Shown piece after piece: positions 20,006 to 26,978 of a stretch of DNA of 64,000 nucleotides. The stretch's first letter is position 1; every line of letters begins with the position of its first letter. The translations under genes were made by a program, and so were the position numbers. The notes below the pieces were generated by a model. That model searched no databases, had not been told where the DNA came from, and worked only from the letters and a program-made list of their open reading frames with translations. The DNA lies in assembly GCF_040947875.1 (NCBI RefSeq), contig NZ_JBFRXN010000002.1:2356001-2420000 (forward strand), in the 5' to 3' direction. The stretch comes from Pseudomonas sp. MYb118 (GTDB lineage: Bacteria > Pseudomonadota > Gammaproteobacteria > Pseudomonadales > Pseudomonadaceae).

Positions 20006-20039
20006 AGTCGGTGCTTTTGGTGGCAATGCCTGGAGGATT

Positions 20040-20054
20040 GCAAAGGCTGTGCCG
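20040..20054 (-). promoter_or_regulatory. Sigma-54 promoter of the ureD operon
   Basis: Read on the minus strand the sequence is CGGCAC-AGCCT-TTGC. This matches the -24/-12 consensus TGGCAC-N5-TTGC at all but the first base, with the invariant GG and GC exactly 10 bases apart. It lies 35 bases before the ureD ATG, giving a short leader. A paired NtrC-like site lies further upstream. Nitrogen-limited expression through NtrC is inferred. Confidence 0.75.
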
Positions 20055-20127
20055 CCAGTGGATGGCCGGACGCAATGGTCACCAGGGCATCGTGTCGCAC
20101 CATTAAGGGGCGGCATGCGCAATAGGC

Positions 20128-20144
20128 TGCAATAACTTGGTGCC
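20128..20144. promoter_or_regulatory. NtrC-like enhancer site upstream of ureD
   Basis: TGCAATA-ACT-TGGTGCC matches 11 of 14 arm bases of the NtrC dyad TGCACCA-N3-TGGTGCA. It lies about 75-90 bases upstream of the -24 element, a usual enhancer distance. A perfect half-site TGCACCA follows at 20192-20198. Confidence 0.5.
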
Positions 20145-20253
20145 AATGGGTGTTTGGGTGAGATCTATCTACCGCATGGCGTGAACGTTTGTGCACCAAC
20201 ATCGGCGCATGCGCTCCCCCTATTCGTGGCGACTTACCGATTGGAGTATTTCG

Positions 20254-20892
20254 ATGACCACAAACACTGACACGGCCGGTGTGCCGGTGCTGCCCGCTCT
20301 GAGCCCGCCTTGCGCTTCTGCGGACGATGCAGCGTATTGGCTGCATCGGCACGACCGAGGCACTGAAAAAGAATACGGTGCGCTGATATTGCGCCGCGAC
20401 GATGGCCAATTCTTTGCCACCACCCCGATAGCGGATGAGGTGGATGCCTTTGATTTCGAGCGCCTGCTGGCATTCGAACGGACCACGCAGACCATCATCC
20501 ACCCGCCGGGTTACCACTGCGTTGCCTTGTTTCACAGTCACCCGCAACACGAGCGCGAGGTTGCCCGGAGGTATCCTCACTACCGCGAGGAGCAGGTCAG
20601 GTTGCATCTCACGTTGCCCTCCACGGTCGACCTTTCGCTGTCGTTCAGGCAATCGGCGGTTTTGCAGCAGCAGTACATTTCCAGTGCTTACGGCTCGCTG
20701 ATTGCCTATTCCATCGATCCTCAATACGCCCGGCGCAGCCCTACCTATCGAATGGGCTCGACCCCGGAGAGCCGGGTCAGGAGGATCGTCGCCATCGGCC
20801 AGTTTCGTGTCCTCGAACCCGGCACGGTCTGGCATGGATTGCGTGGTCGCGTCACCGCTGACTGGGTGCCCTACCAGCCTGTTTCTGGCTGA
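20254..20892 (+). CDS. Single-unit DUF4329 protein with JAMM-like metal site
   Basis: A 212-residue protein without signal peptide. The N-terminal module (about 15-130) is DUF4329-like: SADDAAYWLH, then Glu40 in KEYGALIL, FFATTPI, His94-Ser-His96-Pro97 (FHSHPQ), and Ser123/Asp126 (LPSTVD). Glu, HxHP and SxxD together form the signature of JAMM/MPN zinc isopeptidases, though the HxH-to-S spacing is longer than usual. The C-terminal module (about 135-212) ends in FRVLEPGTVWHGLRGRVTADWVPYQPV, the same ending as in each unit of the giant gene at 26979. The start follows GGAG; it diverges from ureD. Enzyme activity is an inference; target and role are unknown. Confidence 0.75.
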   Translation: MTTNTDTAGVPVLPALSPPCASADDAAYWLHRHDRGTEKEYGALILRRDDGQFFATTPIADEVDAFDFERLLAFERTTQTIIHPPGYHCVALFHSHPQHEREVARRYPHYREEQVRLHLTLPSTVDLSLSFRQSAVLQQQYISSAYGSLIAYSIDPQYARRSPTYRMGSTPESRVRRIVAIGQFRVLEPGTVWHGLRGRVTADWVPYQPVSG

Positions 20893-20904
20893 CCTGGTGG
20901 TTGT

Positions 20905-21603
20905 TCAAATCGTCACCAGCCCGCGCACGCCTTCAGCTTCCATGTGTTCGCCGCGGCCCTGTTGCACGATCTCGCCACGGGACATCACCAGGTACTGATC
21001 GGCCAGTTCCGCGGCGAAGTCGTAGAACTGTTCCACCAGCAGGATCGCCATGTCGCCGCGTGCTGCGAGCTTTTTGATTACCGCGCCGATTTCCTTGATC
21101 ACCGACGGCTGGATGCCCTCGGTGGGCTCGTCGAGGATCAGCAGACGCGGGTGGCTGGCCAGGGCGCGGCCGATGGCCAGTTGCTGTTGCTGGCCGCCGG
21201 ACAGGTCGCCGCCGCGCCGCTGTTTCATTTGCAGCAGCACCGGGAACAGCTCGTAGATGAACGCCGGGACTTCTTTCGCCTGGCTGCCGGGAAAACGCGA
21301 CAGGCCCATCAGCAGGTTTTCTTCCACGGTCAGCCGCCCGAAGATTTCCCGGCCCTGAGGTACGTAGGCGATGCCGGCGTGCACCCGCTGGTGCGGCTTG
21401 AGCGTGGTGATCGGCTGGCCTTCCCAGCTCACCGCACCTTCCTTGGCCGGCAACAGGCCCATCAGGCATTTGAGCAGGGTGGTCTTGCCCACCCCGTTGC
21501 GCCCGAGCAGGCAGGTGACTTCGCCGACCTTCACCTCGAACGTCAGGCCGCGCAGGATGTGGCTACCGCCGTAGTACTGGTGCAGTTTTTCGACTTGCAG
21601 CAT
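20905..21603 (-). CDS. urtE: Urea ABC transporter ATP-binding protein UrtE
   Basis: A 232-residue ABC ATPase, one of the two energising subunits of the branched-chain-type urea importer. Walker A GRNGVGKTT, signature LSGGQQQQLAIGRAL and Walker B LLILDEPTEG are intact. The ATG at 21603 begins MLQVEKLHQYYGGSHIL; the open frame upstream crosses a REP pair and is not coding. It is the last gene of urtABCDE and converges on the DUF4329 gene with only 12 bases between the stop codons. Confidence 0.95.
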   Translation of the reverse strand: MLQVEKLHQYYGGSHILRGLTFEVKVGEVTCLLGRNGVGKTTLLKCLMGLLPAKEGAVSWEGQPITTLKPHQRVHAGIAYVPQGREIFGRLTVEENLLMGLSRFPGSQAKEVPAFIYELFPVLLQMKQRRGGDLSGGQQQQLAIGRALASHPRLLILDEPTEGIQPSVIKEIGAVIKKLAARGDMAILLVEQFYDFAAELADQYLVMSRGEIVQQGRGEHMEAEGVRGLVTI

Positions 21604-21643
21604 GTCTTGTTTCTCCGCAGATCTTCCTGCTTGAAGTTTCTCC

Positions 21644-21737
21644 CCTGTGGGAGCGAGCCTGCTCGCGATAGCGGTATGACAGGCAAGGATGAGGAGGCTG
21701 ACACTCCGCCATCGCGAGCAGGCTCGCTCCCACAAGG
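21644..21737. repeat. REP pair between urtD and urtE
   Basis: Facing GGGAGCGAGCCTGCTCGCGA copies. The spacer (GCGGTATGACAGGCAAGGAT and onwards) is nearly identical to that of the pair at 25251-25340, so the whole two-palindrome unit appears to have been copied as one. Confidence 0.85.
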
Positions 21738-21771
21738 GGGCATTTCACACAGGGGACTGTGTTCGCACATT

Positions 21772-22641
21772 TCAGCGACCGAGATAAACCTCGATCACCC
21801 GCTCATTGTCCTGCACCTGCGCCAGCGACCCCTCGGCCAGCACGCTGCCCTGGTGCAACACGGTGACGTGGTCGGCGATCGAGCCGACGAAGCCCATGTC
21901 GTGTTCCACCACCATCAGCGAGTGCTTGCCCGCCAGGGTCTTGAACAGTTCGGCGGTGAATTCGGTTTCGGCGTCGGTCATGCCCGCCACCGGTTCGTCG
22001 AGCAGCAGCAGTTGCGGGTCCTGCATCAGCAACATGCCGATTTCCAGGAACTGTTTCTGCCCGTGGGACAGCAAGCCGGCAGGGCGATTGACCGAGGCGG
22101 TCAGGCGAATGGTCTCCAGCACCTCGGCGATGCGATCCTTCTGCTCGCCGCTCAGGCGTGCGCGCAGGCTGGCCCACACCGACTTGTCGGTTTTCTGCGC
22201 CAGCTCCAGGTTCTCGAACACGCTCAAGGCCTCGAACACCGTCGGCTTCTGGAACTTGCGACCGATGCCGGCCTGGGCGATCTGCACTTCGCTCATCTGC
22301 GTCAGGTCCAGGGTTTCGCCGAACCAGGCCTTGCCGTGGCTGGGCCGGGTCTTGCCGGTGATCACGTCCATCAGCGTGGTCTTGCCCGCGCCGTTGGGGC
22401 CGATGATGCAGCGCAGTTCGCCGACGCCGATGTACAGGGTCAGGTCGTTGAGGGCCTTGAAACCGTCGAAGCTGACGCTGATGTCTTCCAGGGTCAGGAT
22501 GGTGCCGTGGCGCGTATCCAGGCCCGGGCCGACGCGCTGGCCGAGGCCGATGGCCTCGCGGCTGCTGCCGGGATCCTTGTTCGGTTGCGGAGGGTAAAAT
22601 GCCGGTTCCAGCATGAATTCTGCGGTGGCCGTGACTCTCAT
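21772..22641 (-). CDS. urtD: Urea ABC transporter ATP-binding protein UrtD
   Basis: A 289-residue ABC ATPase with Walker A GPNGAGKTT, signature LSHGQKQFLEIG and Walker B LLLDEPVAGMTDAE. The insert DVITGKTRPSHGKAWFGETLDLT and the GIGRKFQKPTVF segment are typical of UrtD/LivG. An N-terminal extension of about 40 residues precedes the ABC domain. Its start overlaps the urtC stop by 4 bases; it is separated from urtE by a REP pair. Confidence 0.95.
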   Translation of the reverse strand: MRVTATAEFMLEPAFYPPQPNKDPGSSREAIGLGQRVGPGLDTRHGTILTLEDISVSFDGFKALNDLTLYIGVGELRCIIGPNGAGKTTLMDVITGKTRPSHGKAWFGETLDLTQMSEVQIAQAGIGRKFQKPTVFEALSVFENLELAQKTDKSVWASLRARLSGEQKDRIAEVLETIRLTASVNRPAGLLSHGQKQFLEIGMLLMQDPQLLLLDEPVAGMTDAETEFTAELFKTLAGKHSLMVVEHDMGFVGSIADHVTVLHQGSVLAEGSLAQVQDNERVIEVYLGR

Positions 22642-23717
22642 TGTTCACCTCGCTTTTTCAACAGGCCGATCACGCCCTTGGGCAGGTACAGGGTCACCAG
22701 GATGAACAGCGCACCGAGGAAGAACAGCCAGTATTCGGGGAACGCCACGGTGAACCAGCTCTTCATGCCGTTGACCACACCGGCGCCGAGCAGTGGACCG
22801 ATCAAGGTGCCGCGCCCGCCGAGCGCGACCCACACGGCGGCTTCGATGGAGTTGGTCGGCGACATTTCGCTGGGGTTGATGATGCCCACCTGCGGCACAT
22901 ACAGGGCGCCGGCCAGGCCACACAGCACCGCGCTCAGCACCCAGACGAACAGCTTGAAACCCCGCGGGTCGTAGCCGCAGAACATCAGGCGGTTTTCCGC
23001 GTCGCGCAGGGCGGTGAGCACCCGGCCGAACTTGCTCTGCGCCAGGCGCCAGCCGATGAACAGGCTCGCCACCAGCAACAGCACCGTGGCGAAAAACAGC
23101 ACCGCGCGGGTGCCCGGTTCGGTGATGCCAAACCCGAGGATCGTGCGGAAGTTGGTAAACCCGTTGTTGCCCCCGAAGCCGGTCTCGTTGCGAAAGAACA
23201 GCAGCATGCCGGCGAAGGTCAGGGCCTGGGTCATGATCGAGAAATACACGCCCTTGATCCGCGAGCGGAAGGCGAAGAAGCCGAACACCAGCGCCAGCAA
23301 ACCCGGCGCCAGCACCACCAGGCACAGGGCCCAGGCAAAGCTTGAAGTGCCGGCCCAGTACCAGGGCAATTCGCTCCACGACAGGAAGGTCATGAACGCC
23401 GGCAAGCCATCACCCGCCGCCTGGCGCATCAGGTACATGCCCATCGCGTAGCCGCCGAGGGCGAAGAACAGGCCGTGGCCCAACGACAGCAGGCCGGCAT
23501 AGCCCCACACCAGGTCCAGCGCCAGGGCGACGATGGCGTAGCAAAGGATTTTGCCGACCAACGTCAGGGTGTAGGCCGAAACGTGCAGCGCACTGTCGGC
23601 CGGCAGCAGCGACAGCAGCGGCAATGCCAGCAGGGCAAAGAGGACCGCCGCGCCAACGGCAATCGTGACTTTCGGGCCGGCCTTCTGTGTGGCCGTGAGC
23701 ATGAGTGGCTGGTTCAT
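22638..23717 (-). CDS. urtC: Urea ABC transporter permease UrtC
   Basis: A 359-residue inner-membrane permease of the LivM type with about ten hydrophobic segments and the cytoplasmic coupling segment ALRDAENRLMFCGYDPRGFKL. The start at 23717 (MNQPLMLTATQKAG) overlaps the urtB stop (ATGA). A longer open frame continues antiparallel into urtB and is not real. It pairs with UrtB to form the urea channel. Confidence 0.94.
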   Translation of the reverse strand: MNQPLMLTATQKAGPKVTIAVGAAVLFALLALPLLSLLPADSALHVSAYTLTLVGKILCYAIVALALDLVWGYAGLLSLGHGLFFALGGYAMGMYLMRQAAGDGLPAFMTFLSWSELPWYWAGTSSFAWALCLVVLAPGLLALVFGFFAFRSRIKGVYFSIMTQALTFAGMLLFFRNETGFGGNNGFTNFRTILGFGITEPGTRAVLFFATVLLLVASLFIGWRLAQSKFGRVLTALRDAENRLMFCGYDPRGFKLFVWVLSAVLCGLAGALYVPQVGIINPSEMSPTNSIEAAVWVALGGRGTLIGPLLGAGVVNGMKSWFTVAFPEYWLFFLGALFILVTLYLPKGVIGLLKKRGEQ

Positions 23718-25219
23718 CAGTCGATCACCCTGCCTTTGAGTGCGAAGAGGCCTTGCGGACGTTTCTGGATGAACAGAATGATCAGCGCGAGGATGAGGAT
23801 CTTGCCCAGTACCGCACCGATCTGCGGTTCGAGAATCTTGTTGGCGATGCCCAGACCGAACGCCGCCAGCACGCTGCCGGCCAACTGGCCGACCCCGCCC
23901 AGCACCACCACCAGGAACGAGTCGATGATGTAGCTCTGGCCAAGGTCGGGGCCGACGTTGCCGATCTGGCTCAGCGCCACTCCGCCGAGGCCGGCGATGC
24001 CGGAACCGAGGCCGAAGGCGAGCATGTCCACGCGCCCGGTGGGCACGCCGCAGCAGGCGGCCATGTTGCGGTTCTGGGTGACGGCGCGCACGTTCAGGCC
24101 CAGGCGCGTCCTGTTCAGCAGCAGCCAGGTGAGCACCACCACGAACAGCGCGAAGGCGATGATGACGATGCGGTTGTACGGCAGCACCAGGTTGGGCAGC
24201 ACCTGGATGCCGCCGGACAGCCACGCCGGGTTGGCCACTTCGACGTTCTGCGCGCCGAACAGCAGGCGCACCAGTTGGATCAGCATCAGGCTGATGCCCC
24301 AGGTGGCCAGCAGGGTTTCCAGTGGCCGTCCGTAGAGGTGGCGAATCACCGTGCGCTCCAGCGCCATGCCGATGGCGGCGGTGACGGCAAAGGCCACCGG
24401 CAGCGCGATCAACGGGTAGAACTCGATGGCCTGCGGGGCGACACGCGAGACCAGCAACTGCACCACGTAGGTCGAGTAGGCGCCGAGCATCAGCATCTCG
24501 CCGTGGGCCATGTTGATCACCCCAAGCAGGCCGAACGTGATCGCCAGGCCCAGGGCCGCGAGCAGCAGAATCGAGCCCAGGGACATGCCGCTGAACGCCT
24601 GGCCGAGCACTTCGCCGACCAGCAGCTTGCGCTTGACCTGGGCCAGGCTGGTTTCGGCAGCGGTGCGCACCGTCGCGTCGGTTTCGCCATCGCCTTGCAG
24701 CAGGCCTTCCAGGCGCGTGCGGGCCAGCGGGTCACCGGTTTCACCGAGCAGGCGCACCGCGGCGAGGCGCACGGCCGGGTCGCTATCGACCAGTTGCAGG
24801 TTGGCCAGCGCCAGGCTCAGCGCGGCGTGCACGCCCTCGTCCTGTTCGCCGGCCAGTTGCTGGCCGAGGAATTTCAATTGCGCCGGCTTGGCGCTTTTCT
24901 GCAATTGCTGCGCGGCGGCCAGGCGCATTTTCGCGTCGGCAGCGAGCAGTTGATGACTGGCCAACGCGGTGTCGATTAGCCCGCGCAGGCGGTTGTTCAG
25001 GCGTAGGGTTTTCGGCTGGCCATCGACGCTCAGTTCGCCTTGTTGCAGGGCGTTGAGCAATTCGATGCGCGCCGGGTCCGGTTGTGCGGCCCAGGTGTCC
25101 AGCAGTTGGGCTTGCCGGGTGGGGTTGGCGGATACGAAGTCTTCGGTGTCGCTGGCGTGTGCGGCCATGGGCAGCAACAGCGCGAGGACGAGGAGTAAAC
25201 GATGGAGGGCAGTGGGCAT
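23717..25219 (-). CDS. urtB: Urea ABC transporter permease UrtB
   Basis: A 500-residue LivH-type permease. A signal sequence (residues 1-22, LHRLLLVLALLLPMAAHA) is followed by a helical, probably periplasmic region of about 190 residues with HEAT-like repeats (DPAVRLAAVRLLGETGDPLAR), then the permease domain from about residue 210, including GVINMAHGEMLMLGAY and GIAGLGGVALSQIGNVGP. This long N-terminus separates UrtB from amino-acid LivH proteins (about 300 residues). It is translationally coupled to urtC. Confidence 0.94.
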   Translation of the reverse strand: MPTALHRLLLVLALLLPMAAHASDTEDFVSANPTRQAQLLDTWAAQPDPARIELLNALQQGELSVDGQPKTLRLNNRLRGLIDTALASHQLLAADAKMRLAAAQQLQKSAKPAQLKFLGQQLAGEQDEGVHAALSLALANLQLVDSDPAVRLAAVRLLGETGDPLARTRLEGLLQGDGETDATVRTAAETSLAQVKRKLLVGEVLGQAFSGMSLGSILLLAALGLAITFGLLGVINMAHGEMLMLGAYSTYVVQLLVSRVAPQAIEFYPLIALPVAFAVTAAIGMALERTVIRHLYGRPLETLLATWGISLMLIQLVRLLFGAQNVEVANPAWLSGGIQVLPNLVLPYNRIVIIAFALFVVVLTWLLLNRTRLGLNVRAVTQNRNMAACCGVPTGRVDMLAFGLGSGIAGLGGVALSQIGNVGPDLGQSYIIDSFLVVVLGGVGQLAGSVLAAFGLGIANKILEPQIGAVLGKILILALIILFIQKRPQGLFALKGRVID

Positions 25220-25250
25220 AAACAGTCGCCTTCACGCGGGCAGTCTTGAT

Positions 25251-25340
25251 GTGGGAGCGAGCCTGCTCGCGATAGCGGTGTGACAGGCAAGGATGCGGAG
25301 GCTGACGCTCCGCCATCGCGAGCAGGCTCGCTCCCACAGG
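25251..25340. repeat. REP pair between urtA and urtB
   Basis: Facing GGGAGCGAGCCTGCTCGCGA copies with a spacer (GCGGTGTGACAGGCAAGGAT and onwards) nearly matching the pair at 21644. It fills most of the urtA-urtB gap and may help urtA mRNA outlast the distal message. Confidence 0.85.
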
Positions 25341-25391
25341 GGGGAACTGTGTGGGGGCTGAGAGAAATGCCCAGCCCGCACACCCAGTGAC

Positions 25392-26657
25392 TCAGTTACT
25401 CTTCACCGCATACTCCGGCTTCTTGTCGTTGCCCGGAATGAACGGGCTCCACGGCTGGGCGCGGATCGGGCCTTCGGTTTGCCAGACGACGCTGAACTGG
25501 CCGTCGGCCTGGATCTCGCCGATCATCACCGGCTTGTGCAGGTGGTGGTTGGTCTTGTCCATGGTCAGGGTGTAGCCCGACGGTGCGGCGAAGGTCTGGC
25601 CGGCGAGGGCTTCGCGGACCTTGTCGACGTCGGTGGACTTGGCTTTTTCCGCCGCCTGCGCCCACATGTGGATGCCCACGTAGGTGGCTTCCATCGGGTC
25701 GTTGGTCACCGCCTTGTCGGCGCCCGGCAGGTTGTGTTTCTTCGCGTAGGCCTTCCAGTCATCGACGAACTTCTTGTTCACCGGGTTCTCCACCGACTCG
25801 AAGTAGTTCCACGCCGCGAGGTTGCCCACCAGCGGCTTGGTGTCGATGCCGCGCAGTTCTTCTTCGCCTACCGAGAACGCCACCACCGGCACTTCGGTGG
25901 CCTTCAGGCCCTGGTTGGCCAGTTCCTTGTAGAACGGCACGTTGGAGTCGCCGTTGACCGTGGAGATGACCGCCGTCTTGCCGCCGGCCGAGAACTTCTT
26001 GATGTTGGCGACGATGGTTTGATAGTCGCTGTGGCCGAACGGCGTGTAGACCTCCTCGATGTCCTTGTCGGCCACACCCTTGGAGTGCAGGAACGAGCGC
26101 AGGATCTTGTTGGTGGTACGCGGGTAGACGTAGTCGGTGCCCAGCAGGAAGTAGCGCTTGGCGCCGCCGCCTTCTTCACTCATCAGGTATTCGACGGCCG
26201 GGATCGCCTGCTGGTTGGGCGCAGCGCCGGTGTAGAACACGTTCGGCGAGAGTTCTTCGCCTTCGTATTGCACCGGGTAGAACAGCAGGCCGTTGAGTTC
26301 TTCGAACACCGGTAGCACCGATTTGCGCGACACCGAAGTCCAGCAACCGAACACCACCGCGACCTTGTCCTGGGTCAGCAACTGGCGGCCCTTTTCCGCG
26401 AACAGCGGCCAGTTCGACGCCGGGTCGACCACCACCGGTTCCAGCAGCTTGCCGTTGACGCCACCCTTGGCGTTGATCTCGTCGATGGTCATCAGCGCCA
26501 TGTCCTTGAGCGAGGTCTCGGAGATCGCCATGGTCCCGGACAACGAATGCAGAATCCCCACCTTGATGGTCTCGGCGGCCTGGACCGTCCACGTCATGCC
26601 CATCGCGGCGATGCTGGCCGAGAGGGTGAAAGCCTTGATCAAACTGCGACGCTTCAT
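25392..26657 (-). CDS. urtA: Urea ABC transporter substrate-binding protein UrtA
   Basis: A 421-residue periplasmic binding protein. The N-terminus MKRRSLIKAF with a following hydrophobic stretch (ending TVQA, about residue 27) is a Tat-like or Sec signal. Family segments include VGILHSLSGTMAISE, DEINAKGGVNGK, GCWTSVSRKSVLPVFEE and GTDYVYPRTTNKI. It captures urea for UrtBC. It is the first gene of urtABCDE and lies downstream of a sigma-54 promoter with NtrC-like sites. Confidence 0.96.
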   Translation of the reverse strand: MKRRSLIKAFTLSASIAAMGMTWTVQAAETIKVGILHSLSGTMAISETSLKDMALMTIDEINAKGGVNGKLLEPVVVDPASNWPLFAEKGRQLLTQDKVAVVFGCWTSVSRKSVLPVFEELNGLLFYPVQYEGEELSPNVFYTGAAPNQQAIPAVEYLMSEEGGGAKRYFLLGTDYVYPRTTNKILRSFLHSKGVADKDIEEVYTPFGHSDYQTIVANIKKFSAGGKTAVISTVNGDSNVPFYKELANQGLKATEVPVVAFSVGEEELRGIDTKPLVGNLAAWNYFESVENPVNKKFVDDWKAYAKKHNLPGADKAVTNDPMEATYVGIHMWAQAAEKAKSTDVDKVREALAGQTFAAPSGYTLTMDKTNHHLHKPVMIGEIQADGQFSVVWQTEGPIRAQPWSPFIPGNDKKPEYAVKSN

Positions 26658-26734
26658 TGTGCGATCTCCATGAATTTATGAATTTTTCTGGTGGCTTATG
26701 CGGACTACTGAACACTGACTATGCAAGGGCCATA

Positions 26735-26749
26735 GCAAGGGCTGTGCCC
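26735..26749 (-). promoter_or_regulatory. Sigma-54 promoter of the urtABCDE operon
   Basis: Read on the minus strand: GGGCAC-AGCCC-TTGC, matching TGGCAC-N5-TTGC except at the first base, with GG and GC 10 bases apart. It lies 78 bases before the urtA ATG, giving a leader of about 65 bases. The central part is almost the same as in the ureD promoter (CAC-AGCC-N-TTGC). Confidence 0.8.
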
Positions 26750-26802
26750 AACTCTGAAAAGACCGAGCTTGAGCGGTTGCCGAGGGTGTGAATGAAGACG
26801 TG

Positions 26803-26819
26803 TGCACCACGCTGGCGCC
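26803..26819. promoter_or_regulatory. NtrC-like enhancer site 1 upstream of urtA
   Basis: TGCACCA-CGC-TGGCGCC matches 12 of 14 arm bases of the NtrC dyad TGCACCA-N3-TGGTGCA. It lies about 55 bases upstream of the -24 element. Confidence 0.65.
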
Positions 26820-26843
26820 GAAAAAGGCCCCCGGTGCACGCCA

Positions 26844-26860
26844 TGCGCTGCGCTGGTGCC
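26844..26860. promoter_or_regulatory. NtrC-like enhancer site 2 upstream of urtA
   Basis: TGCGCTG-CGC-TGGTGCC matches 10 of 14 arm bases of the NtrC dyad. Its centre is 41 bases from site 1, about four helical turns, so both would face the same side of the DNA, as is usual for paired NtrC enhancers. Confidence 0.45.
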
Positions 26861-26978
26861 GGCCTGGTTTTCTGCATTGCGCATACATATGTACCGCAGC
26901 TTTGAGGGACGAATGTGGATCATGGCTTGTGCGAATTCCCCAAGGCTTTTGTGGGAACGCTTCACGGATGAGCAAGTT

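Larger units (their letters stand above)
26658..26978. other. Divergent control region between urtA and the giant DUF4329 gene
   Basis: A 321-base gap. On the minus strand it holds the -24/-12 element of urtA and two NtrC-like dyads. On the plus strand an ATG at 26913, preceded by GAGGG at 26904, could be an alternative start 22 codons before the one chosen for the giant gene. No REP is present. Confidence 0.6.
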
